Origin: Echinometra lucunter
Lineage: Eukaryota; Echinodermata; Echinoidea; Camarodonta; Echinometridae
NCBI GenBank assembly: GCA_029962745.1
Contig: CM057162.1
Location: forward strand, 21,410,932 to 21,474,931
Length of the DNA stretch: 64,000 nt
Direction of reading: 5' to 3'
Positions 59,801 through 61,983 of the stretch are shown in pieces; within the stretch, counting starts at the first letter, position 1; the number at the start of each line of letters is the position of its first letter. Under the pieces are notes generated by a model. That model was not told the DNA's origin and did no database searches. It saw only the letters and a list, made by a program, of their open reading frames with translations. Both the position numbers and the translations under genes were made by a program.

Positions 59801-61983
59801 CAGAGCCAAGGATTTAGATCCAGACCCCTTATCTAAAAAATAGGTGTGGAGCCCTGTTTAATAGTTGGCAGAACAGATGGGTTTGAATCCACCTTTGGTA
59901 GATTCCTGAAGCCTGCATGATACAAACAGGCTATGTGTCAGTGGAAAACACTCCATCCTCTGGGATATGGTGTTAAATGGAGGTCCCATGTAGACATAAG
60001 TCAACCCCTTTGCACGTTAAGTGCGGTTTTCACAGGCACCAGAACGTTTTGCGAATGGTGTGGATGTTGAAAAAATTGTATGCTTCGAAAATTTGCCAAA
60101 CTTGGGCGGGGGTTCAGAAGCATTGTCAACTATTGTTCGAGGGATGTGGGAAACATTCGCAAAAATTTGAAACTTTTTATAAATTATGCTGAACTAAAAA
60201 TGAACAATTGGCGACGCTTCCGAACTCCTGTGCATGTTCGGCGAACTTTTGAAGCATGTAATGTGAATGTCAGACTTTGCCATTTTTCTACATTGGCATC
60301 CTTCGCAAATCATTCGCATGCCCGGTGAAAACCACACTTTAAGAGCCCAGTGCACTATTTAAACCATAGAGGTACAGTGTCACCTTTAGGAGATGCTTTT
60401 GCAGTATCTGTTGGTCCAGAATGTTGGGCAGTACATATCATACATGGGCAGAAAGAGAAAAATGCACTGACAAATTTGAGCCCATTCCCATCACTGTATG
60501 GTGTGGCATTCTCGAATTAGAGCAGTTTAAGTGTAACTAATCATTAAACTCTTTAAATTGGCAATGCAGTGAATAATATATAATCACTTTTTCTGTGTTC
60601 AAATTGGCAAATTTTGATTCAATTTTCAATTATATTTCATTATGGTTTATGTTATATCCATATTTATTTTTTTCAAGCTATGTAAACATGGAAAAAAATT
60701 ATTTGTATTGCCAATTTGAGGATTGAAGATGATTAATTTAGACCTCAAGAAAGCTCTGTACTGCTATGGGTTAATGAAGGGTAGGGGGAAACCGTCATGT
60801 ATTGGTACAGCGCAACATCCCAATGAGTTATATCAGGAGGAGAGATTGGAGGATCACAGCCGGTGATTAAGTTTTCTTTTCCCCCTCTTGGTGTAGGATA
60901 TGTCAATAGTTTAATGATACTACTTTTGTTTGGCATATTTTTTGTGCAAAACCACCGTGTCTAGGACATGATGGTATTGCATCAAGAAAAGGCAACGGGT
61001 AATATCATGATTTTGTTATAAATGGATGGTTTGTTAACCTTCTGTTTTTATCTATCCCTCTCTAAATTTTCCCAAAGGATGTTTCTCTTGTCCTGGAAGC
61101 TCTGAATGTATTATTGATTCCCTGGTATGTGACTTCTATAACAACTGTCCAGGAGGAGAAGACGAAGCAGAAAGTCTCTGCAGAGATTATGATTTTATCA
61201 GTAAGCTTTCAAATCATCTTCTGCTCTTTTTATACTGTAGTGTGAAGTGTGTGGAAACTAATTTTCCTGTTCATCATTAATAGGTTGGGGTAATAATTGA
61301 CAAATATAAAACATCACAATTTTGTTATTCATGATTTTTCTGTATGTTCCTTGAAACTTGAGGGATTTGATTTGGTTAATGTGATAATGTGATTTATTTT
61401 GATTTGATTTGATATAATTTATATGAAGTGAAGTGATTTTGATGTAGTTTGTTTTGAATTCTTTTAATTCACTTTCATTTGATTTCATTTGATTAATTGA
61501 GTGTATTTAATTGCTTTGATTGATTTGCTCACATTTTATTAGAATCTATTTGGATTGCTTCATTATTCATTCTGATGATTACCCCAACCTTAGTTCCTTT
61601 TGATGTCCCAACTGGTGAATGGGTCACTATTGAACAACACTCTGGAGACTTCGTAGAGGATCGCGGCACCCCGGCCAGCAACTTCTATGACTTCTACCAC
61701 TACGTCTTCAACTCCTATCCTGGAACCACCCTCTTTATGGAGCTTCAGAACTACACCTGGTCCTCCGACGCTCATCCCATTCTCCCTCTCTGGCGCATCA
61801 TCGCAGGATCGGGCGATGATCCAGCTTCGGGTCTCGGAAACAGAGCATACTGGGATGCATCAGGATATGGGTACAGCATCGGTTCTTCGCAGAATTTCTC
61901 TCTGACTGATAACACAGGATTTGTTCTCCTCGCTTTCCCTAAGGATGTGGAAACCTATGTGAAGTTCCGCGTCACTTCTATCG
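337..61983 (+). CDS. Overall gene: multi-exon LDLa / CUB-like mosaic protein (partial at both ends)
   Basis: The exons listed separately form one transcript. Module borders are phase 1, coding lengths are multiples of 3, and joining consecutive exons creates no stop codon. Collapsing the assembly duplication around the gap leaves 29 exons and 1,532 codons: 22 LDLa domains (six Cys, CDGxxDC...DE calcium signature) and 5 cysteine-free CUB-like domains. LDLa domains fold around a calcium ion and bind protein ligands outside the cell, so a secreted or cell-surface binding protein is likely. The repeating order is (beta) alpha gamma CUBL delta. I see no start methionine, signal peptide, transmembrane segment or stop. 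It could be a secreted mosaic, a receptor ectodomain, or the N-terminus of an LDLa-rich GPCR. That exons belong to one gene rather than two neighbours is inferred from phase and module order. Confidence 0.85.
454..1089. repeat. Intron with degenerate ~110-bp tandem repeat
   Basis: Blocks containing 'catgaaattaaggatatgttagca' variants and 'gatcag(g/a)ctttt' recur around 690-800 and 830-980, two diverged copies of about 110 bp. The left edge of the A/B duplication (near 872) falls inside this repeat. A T-rich tract at 1070-1089 is the acceptor of the next exon. Confidence 0.55.
1090..1206 (+). CDS. LDLa exon alpha, unit A
   Basis: 117 bp, phase 1 to 1, between tttttttcag and gtagtaat. It reads [16 protein letters not shown] then CDGYEDC and a GSDEFNC tail, six cysteines with all calcium-binding acids. 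It is identical at every base to the unit B exon at 11898-12014, although the flanking introns have diverged. Confidence 0.92.
1207..2103. other. Intron containing the scar of a lost beta exon
   Basis: Near 1378-1436 there are short (AGT)n and (ATT)n runs. At about 2028 the sequence jumps from 'gaggggtaa' directly to 'cctacttctg'. In unit B these two words are separated by 585 bp that contain an LDLa exon. I see no exon here. Confidence 0.7.
2104..2220 (+). CDS. LDLa exon alpha', unit A
   Basis: 117 bp, phase 1 to 1, after ttaacag and before gtaggaat. It reads [16 protein letters not shown], then [16 protein letters not shown]: six cysteines and a full calcium site, plus an N-glycosylation sequon (NTT). 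It is identical to the unit B exon at 13506-13622. Confidence 0.92.
2684..2806 (+). CDS. LDLa exon gamma, unit A
   Basis: 123 bp, phase 1 to 1, acceptor atccaaag, donor gtaagtct. It starts [11 protein letters not shown] and ends [18 protein letters not shown]. Only two residues separate the first two cysteines, against roughly five to seven in textbook LDLa. The CD...DC...DE acids are kept. An exon of this type precedes every CUB-like domain in the window. Confidence 0.9.
3409..3450. repeat. (TC)n microsatellite, unit A
   Basis: A run of tc dinucleotides with a short 'tgtc' lead-in. The matching run in unit B (14811-14847) is shorter, as expected of a slipping microsatellite. Confidence 0.9.
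3946..4214. mobile_element. CACTA-ended MITE, 269 bp, unit A only
   Basis: The ends 3946-4042 and 4118-4214 are 97-bp inverted repeats with only a few mismatches, starting CACTATGAACATGACGGAC and enclosing a 75-bp loop. The flanks are 'gcagcTAC' and 'TACgcgaag'. Unit B has the empty site 'gcagctacgcgaag' near 15262, so the element duplicated TAC on insertion. CACTA ends with a 3-bp target duplication are typical of the CACTA/EnSpm group, though the long arms make it foldback-like. It encodes nothing. Confidence 0.85.
5845..6002 (+). CDS. CUB-like domain, first exon, unit A
   Basis: 158 bp, entering in phase 1 after ccttag and leaving in phase 0 at CAG|gtaaac. It encodes the N-terminal third of the domain: [31 protein letters not shown], then LYLEIQ. 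The other units carry the whole domain in one exon. The motif (E/D)DRGT seen in C, D and the last CUBL is replaced here by RHLGRHT. The domain has no cysteine. Confidence 0.88.
6003..7211. other. Extra intron inside the CUB-like domain, unit A
   Basis: 1,209 bp, phase 0, placed after a CAG codon at a position where units C, D and the last CUBL have uninterrupted coding sequence (CTGCAG|AAC in unit C). It is AT-rich. I found no inverted repeats at its ends and no coding sequence. Confidence 0.85.
7212..7449 (+). CDS. CUB-like domain, second exon, unit A
   Basis: 238 bp, phase 0 to phase 1, acceptor gaattcag, donor gtaagaat. It covers the C-terminal two thirds: [34 protein letters not shown], then [12 protein letters not shown]. 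With 5845-6002 it gives 396 bp against 399 in the single exon of unit C. Several NxS/T sequons suggest a glycosylated extracellular domain. Confidence 0.88.
7400..7866 (+). repeat. Three tandem copies of the exon 3' end and splice donor, unit A
   Basis: The real exon end (about 7400-7449) is followed by a copy at about 7557-7620 and another at about 7783-7863, each with some 160 bp of downstream intron, a period of roughly 200 bp. Copy 2 has lost the donor and carries a stop. Copy 3 keeps [10 protein letters not shown]|gtaagg and has an acceptor-like ttccttctag at 7824-7832, which frames a 31-nt candidate exon (7833-7863) that would shift the frame if used. Confidence 0.75.
8371..8524. mobile_element. 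Short MITE with ~45-bp imperfect inverted ends, unit A
   Basis: The ends ggtgctgttgca...tttgccatca and tgatggcaaag...caacagcacc pair as an imperfect inverted repeat of about 45 bp. CAG flanks both sides and may be a 3-bp target duplication. The same element stands in unit B (19918-20072), so it predates the A/B duplication. Confidence 0.75.
8712..8831 (+). CDS. LDLa exon delta, unit A
   Basis: 120 bp, phase 1 to 1, acceptor ttttctag, donor gtaagaaa. It reads [15 protein letters not shown], then [20 protein letters not shown]. Six cysteines are present. The second acid of the signature, the D before Cys5, is Q in this type, a change shared by delta exons of all units. An exon of this type follows every CUB-like domain except the last, where the sequence runs out. 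Confidence 0.9.
8856..9117. repeat. GAT-rich imperfect trinucleotide array, unit A
   Basis: The array starts about 25 bases after the delta donor: gatgatgat interrupted by ggt, aat and gaa. All three forward frames and a reverse frame stay open because GAT units contain no stop, which produces Asp/Glu-, Met- or Ser-rich reading frames. I consider these artefacts of composition. Confidence 0.9.
9118..9788. other. Intron between two GAT-rich arrays, unit A
   Basis: Ordinary AT-rich intron with a short run of 'ttttaac' repeats at 9325-9365, longer here than in unit B. No exon is visible. Confidence 0.6.
9789..10340. repeat. GAT-rich minisatellite with higher-order 24-bp unit, unit A
   Basis: From 9990 to 10290 the GAT array is organised in units close to gatgttgaatatgatgatgg followed by catt, about 24 bp. 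Reading frames through it give DVEYDDGI repeats, but there are no splice sites in phase with the gene. Homology with unit B ends inside this array. Confidence 0.85.
10341..11679. other. Unique spacer between duplication copies A and B
   Basis: It begins with a run of about 15 C near 10367 and is otherwise AT-rich. No part of it aligns with the sequence after unit B. I see no exon, RNA gene or complete transposon in it. Confidence 0.6.
11898..12014 (+). CDS. LDLa exon alpha, unit B
   Basis: 117 bp, phase 1 to 1, acceptor ttttcag, donor gtagcaat. Every base matches the unit A exon at 1090-1206, six cysteines, complete calcium site. A methionine 97 bases upstream opens a longer ORF only because the T-rich acceptor tract reads as Phe. 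Confidence 0.92.
12015..13069. other. Intron alpha to beta, unit B
   Basis: It contains an (AGT)n run at about 12178-12226, longer than in unit A. From about 12900 it resembles the DNA before the unit C beta exon (34940 onward), including the shared word 'aatgtaggcctcttttt'. This supports common descent of the two beta exons. Confidence 0.65.
13070..13201 (+). CDS. LDLa exon beta, unit B (deleted from unit A)
   Basis: 132 bp, phase 1 to 1, acceptor tcaacag, donor gtaagtta. A Thr/Ser/Pro leader ([11 protein letters not shown]) precedes [18 protein letters not shown] and GEDELNC. The usual CDG is CDD, but the calcium-binding acids remain. The leader may act as a spacer with O-linked sugars, which is inference. 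The closest relative in the window is 35078-35209. Confidence 0.9.
13506..13622 (+). CDS. LDLa exon alpha', unit B
   Basis: 117 bp, phase 1 to 1, acceptor ttaacag, donor gtaggaat. Identical to 2104-2220 in unit [17 protein letters not shown] and GGGDEYNC, with six cysteines. Confidence 0.92.
14080..14202 (+). CDS. LDLa exon gamma, unit B (first calcium ligand changed)
   Basis: 123 bp, phase 1 to 1, acceptor atccaaag, donor gtaagtct. It reads [11 protein letters not shown], then [20 protein letters not shown]. Compared with unit A it has one silent and four amino-acid changes (Q to H, D to N, H to Y, V to E) in a short stretch. The D to N change (codon 14133-14135) hits the Asp after Cys4, a side-chain calcium ligand in characterised LDLa domains, so calcium binding may be weaker here. 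Confidence 0.9.
14203..17369. other. 3.2-kb intron between gamma and CUBL, unit B
   Basis: Parallel to 2807-5844. It holds (TC)n at 14811-14847, the empty MITE site near 15262, and the unit-B-only insertion described separately. About 85 bp present in A at 3634-3718 are missing here. No exon is seen. Confidence 0.6.
15696..16219. mobile_element. Insertion of ~524 bp with hairpins, unit B only
   Basis: Unit A reads 'gtgaatattctcaaatat' where B has about 524 extra bases between 'gaatatt' and 'ctcaaatat'. The first 150 bases are an inverted repeat with arms about 15703-15765 and 15779-15842, meeting at 'ccgaaggcgcggg'. A second inverted pair, attattatctatac at about 15843 and its complement at 16206, frames the rest. 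It is probably a non-autonomous DNA element or two nested ones. I could not define a clean target duplication. Confidence 0.65.
17370..17527 (+). CDS. CUB-like domain, first exon, unit B
   Basis: 158 bp, phase 1 to phase 0, acceptor ccttag, donor CAG|gtaaac. It encodes the same segment as 5845-6002, with one replacement (I to V before RERHLG) and one silent change. Confidence 0.88.
17528..18758. other. Extra intron inside the CUB-like domain, unit B
   Basis: 1,231 bp, phase 0, homologous over its length to 6003-7211 with small indels. The intron was therefore already present in the common ancestor of units A and B. Confidence 0.85.
18759..18996 (+). CDS. CUB-like domain, second exon, unit B
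   Basis: 238 bp, phase 0 to phase 1, acceptor gaattcag, donor gtaagaat. Compared with unit A there are about six replacement and five silent changes: V-S-V-L becomes V-R-V-S, and NFSL becomes IFSL, which removes a beta-strand Asn. The reading frame stays open to the donor. Confidence 0.88.
18947..19413 (+). repeat. Three tandem copies of the exon 3' end and splice donor, unit B
   Basis: Same arrangement as in unit A: the true end at 18996, a decayed copy near 19112-19190 and a third copy ending at 19410 with gtaagg. Copy 3 again has ttccttctag in front, framing the 31-nt segment 19380-19410. The repeat predates the A/B duplication. Confidence 0.75.
19918..20072. mobile_element. Short MITE with imperfect inverted ends, unit B
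   Basis: Counterpart of 8371-8524, with the same ggtgctgttgc...gcaacagcacc ends. The left flanking triplet is TAG instead of CAG. Confidence 0.7.
20259..20378 (+). CDS. LDLa exon delta, unit B
   Basis: 120 bp, phase 1 to 1, acceptor ttttctag, donor gtaagaaa. It reads [19 protein letters not shown] and KEDEFKC. Differences from unit A are G to S near the start and G to K before the last cysteine, plus silent changes. Confidence 0.9.
20404..20642. repeat. GAT-rich imperfect array, unit B
   Basis: The array begins shortly after the delta donor, as in unit A, and is slightly shorter. The delta frame reads through the donor into a Met-rich stretch, which I regard as intron. Confidence 0.9.
21296..22112. 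repeat. Expanded GAT-rich minisatellite, unit B
   Basis: About 800 bp of gatgatgatgttgaa and gatgttgaatataatgatgg units. It is longer than its unit A counterpart, notably a run of gttgaagatgatgatgat units at 21890-22075 absent from A. Long Asp/Glu, Ser or Ile reading frames on both strands follow from the composition. Confidence 0.88.
22450..22560 (+). CDS. LDLa exon alpha, unit C
   Basis: 111 bp, phase 1 to 1, acceptor tttaacag, donor gtatcatt. It reads [31 protein letters not shown]: six cysteines and a full calcium signature. It is shorter by two codons than the A/B alpha exons. It opens unit C; no beta exon precedes it. Confidence 0.9.
22561..23687. other. Intron alpha to gamma, unit C, first part
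   Basis: Unremarkable AT-rich intron. I see no exon, clear transposon ends or RNA gene. Confidence 0.6.
23688..24192. repeat. Homopyrimidine tract of ~500 bp
   Basis: Almost only T and C on the + strand, with rare G or A, built from ttctt and cttcttt words. It ends about 95 bases before the gamma acceptor at 24288. Open frames of 140-190 codons of Phe/Ser/Leu result from the bias and are not genes. Such tracts can form triple-helical DNA and can slow polymerases. Confidence 0.9.
24288..24410 (+). CDS. LDLa exon gamma, unit C
   Basis: 123 bp, phase 1 to 1, acceptor ttgtaaag, donor gtaagtct. It reads [30 protein letters not shown]. It has the short Cys1-x2-Cys2 spacing of this type and all calcium-binding acids. 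Confidence 0.9.
   Translation, partial: VALPVLEVTTVSLISKYVISMMTVQMVKMKLRVFANTWNL
24641..25101. mobile_element. Possible MITE with short inverted ends
   Basis: The ends gggctggtattca and tgaacactggccc pair as an inverted repeat of about 13 bp with mismatches. The interior is full of 'acttag' and 'agtaaaatact' words in both directions. No target duplication was identified. Confidence 0.45.
25515..25913 (+). CDS. CUB-like domain, single exon, unit C
   Basis: 399 bp, phase 1 to 1, acceptor ttgcag, donor gtaagaca. Order of motifs: [96 protein letters not shown]. There are no cysteines. The alternating hydrophobic pattern and the 'L-R-I-x-A-G' and 'TGY-V-x-F' segments recall CUB domains, hence CUB-like, but the assignment is tentative. 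The A/B intron position corresponds to CTGCAG|AAC here. Confidence 0.88.
25934..26480. repeat. GAT-rich (GATGGT) array, unit C
   Basis: It begins 20 bases after the CUBL donor and consists of gatgatggt units, with 'gatgatgcgtggt' repeated three times near 26185-26295. Reading through the donor gives a Met/Val run, not a plausible protein segment. Confidence 0.9.
26960..27356 (+). mobile_element. LINE 3' fragment (CR1/L2-like end of ORF2)
   Basis: At 27060-27189 one frame reads [18 protein letters not shown], then a stretch ending MLKTYLFIK and a stop. LWNxLP...LKxxLF is a hallmark of the C-terminus of many LINE reverse-transcriptase ORFs. An internal TGA where CGA is expected shows decay. 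The 3' end has 'aagcgctgtataaata' and an ATT run, as in the element at 40530. Confidence 0.75.
27556..27669 (+). CDS. LDLa exon delta, unit C (last Cys codon split by the intron)
   Basis: 114 bp, phase 1 to 1, acceptor ttctctag, donor gtaagttt. It reads [32 protein letters not shown], and its final T joins GT of the next exon to make the sixth cysteine. In units A and B the exon continues with GATG before the donor. Here the donor uses the Cys codon itself (T|GTAAG), so the exon is shortened. Confidence 0.85.
27670..29221. other. Intron delta to epsilon, left part
   Basis: Holds C/G homopolymers near 27790, 28485, 28566 and 28920, and at 28737-28812 an inverted LINE tail (reverse strand: gcgctatacaaatccagaatatt then ATT repeats). 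28850-29160 is richer in GC and includes TGACGTCA at 28861. No exon is seen. Confidence 0.5.
29222..30648. mobile_element. Candidate DNA transposon, 1.43 kb, non-coding
   Basis: The 20 bases at 29222-29241 (aattggccgtatcgataaaa) recur as an exact inverted copy at 30629-30648, and similarity continues weakly for another 15 bases inward. No transposase-like frame lies between them. A 101-bp tandem duplication sits inside. I could not identify a target duplication. Confidence 0.65.
29729..29932. repeat. 101-bp tandem duplication
   Basis: Two copies starting 'gtaaaaactact', at 29729 and 29830, run in parallel to 'aaaattcttctg', differing at very few positions. They lie inside the candidate transposon 29222-30648. 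Confidence 0.9.
31040..31156 (+). CDS. LDLa exon epsilon, unit C
   Basis: 117 bp, phase 1 to 1, acceptor tttccag, donor gtaagttc. It starts with GT, completing the Cys of the preceding exon, then [31 protein letters not shown]. Six cysteines, short first spacing. This type occurs once in the window. Confidence 0.87.
31358..31488 (+). repeat. 131-bp dispersed direct repeat, copy 1
   Basis: From 'atagaaaatgtaaaaatgcc' to 'aaattttaaaatctgt' this matches 32644-32774 over equal length with few mismatches. The flanks differ, so it is a mobile or duplicated fragment. Not recognised. Confidence 0.8.
32225..32325. repeat. (TTTA)n microsatellite
   Basis: About 24 near-perfect tttа-type tetranucleotide units with single-base interruptions ('ttca'). 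Confidence 0.95.
32644..32774 (+). repeat. 131-bp dispersed direct repeat, copy 2
   Basis: Second copy of 31358-31488, 1.3 kb downstream in the same orientation. Confidence 0.8.
34598..34931. mobile_element. Foldback element with 36-bp inverted ends, C-run flanks
   Basis: 34598-34633 and 34896-34931 are 36-bp inverted repeats with one mismatch (ggggatatgtctcattga...). Inside, 'ccctaaacggggatt' and 'ttttgatacccttt' words repeat. A run of about 25 C precedes it. It ends about 150 bp before the beta exon. Confidence 0.7.
35078..35209 (+). CDS. LDLa exon beta, unit C
   Basis: 132 bp, phase 1 to 1, acceptor attacag, donor gtaagtta. Leader [11 protein letters not shown], then [26 protein letters not shown]. 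Compared with unit B beta it keeps the standard CDG. The flanking intron is also related to unit B, so the two exons share a recent ancestor. Confidence 0.9.
35356..35745. repeat. ~157-bp tandem repeat, 2.4 copies
   Basis: 'gaactacattcctca...gctcatgaaattt' recurs at about 35378, 35537 and 35692, with 'ttgccatggtaa' in each unit. It lies within intron sequence that separates blocks still related to the unit B beta intron, so it is a later insertion or expansion. Confidence 0.85.
35746..36119. other. Intron, end of single-copy part before the contig overlap
   Basis: The stretch near 35760-35870 resembles the unit B intron after beta (13330-13420). From 36120 onward the sequence recurs after the assembly gap. 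Confidence 0.55.
36635..37116. mobile_element. Foldback array of 'gttcgttattccgaagg' units
   Basis: The left half repeats gttcgttattccgaagg and variants, and the right half repeats the complement ccttcggaataacgaac, meeting near 36895. Ends: gatgttcgttattccg and cggaataacgaac. The copy after the gap is 49511-49987. Confidence 0.8.
37117..38228. other. Intron upstream of unit D
   Basis: I see no exon, element ends or RNA gene in this stretch. Confidence 0.55.
38229..38351 (+). CDS. LDLa exon beta', unit D
   Basis: 123 bp, phase 1 to 1, acceptor ttataaag, donor gtgagttc. It reads [35 protein letters not shown]: six cysteines, and a Thr/Pro leader shorter than in beta. The frame is intact here, while the second copy (51097-51217) has four single-base indels. 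Confidence 0.88.
38858..39352. mobile_element. MITE with perfect 23-bp inverted ends
   Basis: 38858-38880 and 39330-39352 are exact inverted copies (ttaaaggcattggctaac at the outer side). The element is 495 bp without coding capacity. TA on both sides is a possible target duplication, as in Tc1/mariner-type insertions. It ends 74 bases before the next exon. Confidence 0.85.
39427..39546 (+). CDS. LDLa exon beta'', unit D
   Basis: 120 bp, phase 1 to 1, acceptor ttttcacag, donor gtaagtga. It reads [35 protein letters not shown]. The branch point and pyrimidine tract must lie in the 74 bases between the MITE end and the exon. Intact here; the second copy lost one A. Confidence 0.9.
39547..40378. 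other. Intron beta'' to alpha, unit D
   Basis: Contains the ATA/ATG microsatellite 40017-40215, preceded by 'tgtgctttttttaatctggtcaaataaata', which may be a transposon tail. No exon. Confidence 0.55.
40017..40215. repeat. (AAT)n microsatellite with GAT interruptions
   Basis: About 200 bp of aataat with scattered gat and aag. The second copy is 52873-53075. Confidence 0.93.
40379..40495 (+). CDS. LDLa exon alpha, unit D
   Basis: 117 bp, phase 1 to 1, acceptor gcaaacag, donor gtgaacat. It reads [34 protein letters not shown]: six cysteines and a complete calcium site. Intact here; the second copy lacks one C. Confidence 0.9.
40530..40966 (+). mobile_element. LINE 3' fragment (CR1/L2-like) with (ATT)n tail
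   Basis: One frame at 40618-40749 reads [20 protein letters not shown], continues with [13 protein letters not shown], and stops. The LWNKLP and LKTHLF motifs mark the end of a LINE reverse-transcriptase ORF. It ends 'ctatataagtgatctaatt' then (ATT)n to 40966. The coding part is not interrupted, so the insertion is younger than the one at 26960. The second copy is 53403-53830. Confidence 0.8.
41026..41598. mobile_element. MITE-like element with ~125-bp inverted arms
   Basis: Outer ends ttcaccatgtggtaagtcctg and the complement at 41578-41598 match, and imperfect pairing continues for about 125 bp. The centre (41150-41410) starts 'gggtaagtccaccct', possibly a nested second element. The copy after the gap is 53894-54464. 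Confidence 0.75.
41599..42353. other. Intron alpha to gamma, unit D, right part
   Basis: I see no exon, transposon ends or RNA gene. Confidence 0.55.
42354..42476 (+). CDS. LDLa exon gamma, unit D
   Basis: 123 bp, phase 1 to 1, acceptor tctacag, donor gtaagtct. It reads [29 protein letters not shown]. Intact in both contig copies. Confidence 0.92.
43150..43539 (+). CDS. CUB-like domain exon, unit D (damaged C-terminal part)
   Basis: 390 bp, acceptor atctcag, donor gtaagcac. N-terminal motifs are normal: [61 protein letters not shown]. From about 43458 single-base insertions turn the expected DTGYGLVGF into [10 protein letters not shown] and alter the last 20 residues. The second copy (56019-56399, 381 bp) gives the expected ending, so I trust that one. 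Confidence 0.8.
43530..43950 (+). repeat. ~44-bp minisatellite carrying the splice donor, contig 1 copy
   Basis: Decayed copies of 'gtaagcaccaaagattgata' spaced about 44 bp, each ending in a copy of the exon end. The array has more indels than the same array at 56385-56805. Confidence 0.8.
43951..44516. other. Intron CUBL to delta, unit D
   Basis: No exon, repeat array or transposon end is seen after the minisatellite. Confidence 0.55.
44517..44636 (+). CDS. LDLa exon delta, unit D
   Basis: 120 bp, phase 1 to 1, acceptor attcag, donor gtaaggcc. It reads [33 protein letters not shown]. Six cysteines. Like A and B it has Q rather than D before Cys5. Identical frame in both contig copies. Confidence 0.92.
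44637..45729. other. Intron delta to alpha2, unit D, left part
   Basis: No exon is seen. 'aaattggcaa' words recur, and a C run lies near 45417. The segment at 45500-45600 has no recognisable feature. Confidence 0.5.
45730..46162. mobile_element. Foldback array of 'ttggtctaattgtca' units
   Basis: The left half has direct variants of ttggtctactatca and ttggtctaattgtca. The right half has their complements (tagactaagtggtnatt, agacaaagtgg). The arms turn near 45960. Copy after the gap: 58571-59010. Confidence 0.75.
46283..46652. mobile_element. Palindromic element, ~370 bp, before alpha2
   Basis: Arms run from 'gtgtacaagggggg' on the left to 'ccccccttgtacac' on the right. The inner ~85 bp are well paired: aaaaaggtgtg...tctgcgcaacttttgg against its complement. 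The outer arms contain G/C homopolymers and the (CA)n tract. The motif 'tgtgaagaagcctctatt' occurs inside and again just after it (46707). Copy after the gap: 59126-59499. Confidence 0.75.
46766..46875 (+). CDS. LDLa exon alpha2, unit D (frameshifted in this copy)
   Basis: 110 bp against 108 in the second copy (59612-59719). It begins [22 protein letters not shown] normally, then an extra T at about 46857 and an extra A at about 46866 create TGA and TAA before the last cysteine. The other contig reads through without stops. I treat this as sequence error near a contig end. Confidence 0.75.
46876..48241. other. Intron alpha2 to gamma2, contig 1
   Basis: No exon is seen. Some stretches (47170-47340) look like imperfect inverted repeats around 'ttcgcaaa' and 'tttgcgaa', not delimited. 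Confidence 0.5.
48242..48363 (+). CDS. LDLa exon gamma2, unit D (frameshifted in this copy)
   Basis: 122 bp against 123 in the second copy (61078-61200): one C is missing at about 48255, so TGTCCTGGA reads TGTCTGGA and the frame is lost after CFSC. The remainder, shifted back, reads [18 protein letters not shown]. It lies 137 bases from the gap. Confidence 0.75.
48501..49000. other. Assembly gap (500 N)
   Basis: Exactly 500 N, which looks like a placeholder of fixed size. The flanking sequences are the two ends of a 12.3-kb overlap, so nothing may actually be missing here. Confidence 0.98.
49511..49987. mobile_element. Foldback array, second copy of 36635-37116
   Basis: Same units and ends, with small indels. 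Confidence 0.8.
51097..51217 (+). CDS. LDLa exon beta', second copy (frameshifted)
   Basis: 121 bp, acceptor ataaag, donor gtgagttc. Relative to 38229-38351 it misses a C near 51110, a C near 51151 and a T near 51184 and gains a G near 51157. The protein frame is destroyed. Probably the same exon read with errors. Confidence 0.75.
51724..52219. mobile_element. MITE, second copy of 38858-39352
   Basis: Same ends, with one A missing in the left terminal repeat. Confidence 0.82.
52295..52413 (+). CDS. LDLa exon beta'', second copy (frameshifted)
   Basis: 119 bp, acceptor tttcacag, donor gtaagtga. Identical to 39427-39546 except that GATGAAACAG has become GATGAACAG near 52405, which shifts the frame just before the last cysteine. 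Confidence 0.78.
52873..53075. repeat. (AAT)n microsatellite, second copy
   Basis: Same array as 40017-40215 with small length differences. Confidence 0.93.
53252..53367 (+). CDS. LDLa exon alpha, second copy (frameshifted)
   Basis: 116 bp, acceptor gcaaacag, donor gtgaacat. One C is lost near 53301 (TATCCAG to TATCAG), otherwise as 40379-40495. Confidence 0.78.
53403..53830 (+). mobile_element. LINE 3' fragment, second copy
   Basis: Same LWNKLP...LKTHLF tail and (ATT)n end as 40530-40966. Confidence 0.8.
53894..54464. mobile_element. MITE-like element, second copy of 41026-41598
   Basis: Same outer ends and nested centre. Confidence 0.75.
55221..55343 (+). CDS. LDLa exon gamma, second copy
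   Basis: 123 bp, acceptor tctacag, donor gtaagtct, same codons as 42354-42476. Frame intact. Confidence 0.85.
56019..56399 (+). CDS. CUB-like domain exon, second copy (better version)
   Basis: 381 bp, phase 1 to 1, acceptor atctcag, donor gtaagcac. Same as 43150-43539 up to NFTLNSD, then [20 protein letters not shown] and TAIG, which matches the family pattern in units A, B, C and the last CUBL. No cysteine; NYTW and NFTL sequons. Confidence 0.88.
56385..56805 (+). repeat. 44-bp minisatellite repeating the splice donor
   Basis: About nine units close to 44 bp: gtaagcaccaaagattgata, catttatacaagtcac, then a copy of the exon's last bases 'agccatag' directly before the next gtaagcacc. Most units thus carry exon end plus an intact GTAAG donor; variants are gtagg, gtgag and one ctaag. 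Confidence 0.9.
57361..57480 (+). CDS. LDLa exon delta, second copy
   Basis: 120 bp, acceptor aattcag, donor gtaaggcc, same sequence as 44517-44636. Confidence 0.87.
58571..59010. mobile_element. Foldback array, second copy of 45730-46162
   Basis: Same 'ttggtcta' and 'tagaccaa' halves. Confidence 0.75.
59126..59499. mobile_element. Palindromic element, second copy of 46283-46652
   Basis: Pairing of the outer arms is clearer here: 'gtgtgtgaatggtgtacaag' on the left matches the complement on the right, including the CA repeat. Confidence 0.78.
59612..59719 (+). CDS. LDLa exon alpha2, unit D (intact copy)
   Basis: 108 bp, phase 1 to 1, acceptor tttaccag, donor gtaaaagc. It reads [33 protein letters not shown]: six cysteines, short first spacing, full calcium site. 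Confidence 0.9.
59720..61077. other. Intron alpha2 to gamma2, contig 2
   Basis: Same content as 46876-48241. No exon is seen. Confidence 0.5.
61078..61200 (+). CDS. LDLa exon gamma2, unit D (intact copy)
   Basis: 123 bp, phase 1 to 1, acceptor cccaaag, donor gtaagctt. It reads [29 protein letters not shown]. The acid before Cys5 is N instead of D, so one calcium ligand may be missing. Confidence 0.9.
61594..61983 (+). CDS. CUB-like domain exon, last visible exon
   Basis: 390 bp, phase 1 to 1, acceptor aaccttag, donor gtaagata. Motifs in order: [102 protein letters not shown]. It is 394 bases after gamma2, the shortest gamma-CUBL intron in the window. A delta exon is expected next but is not in the remaining 2 kb. 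Confidence 0.9.

Larger units (their letters stand above)
49001..61339 (+). repeat. Right copy of the contig overlap (unit D again)
   Basis: Starts at the first base after the gap with the same word as 36120 and remains collinear to 61339, matching the last base of the left contig. Damaged exons are those nearest its own left end (51097-53367); from 55221 onward they are intact. Confidence 0.9.
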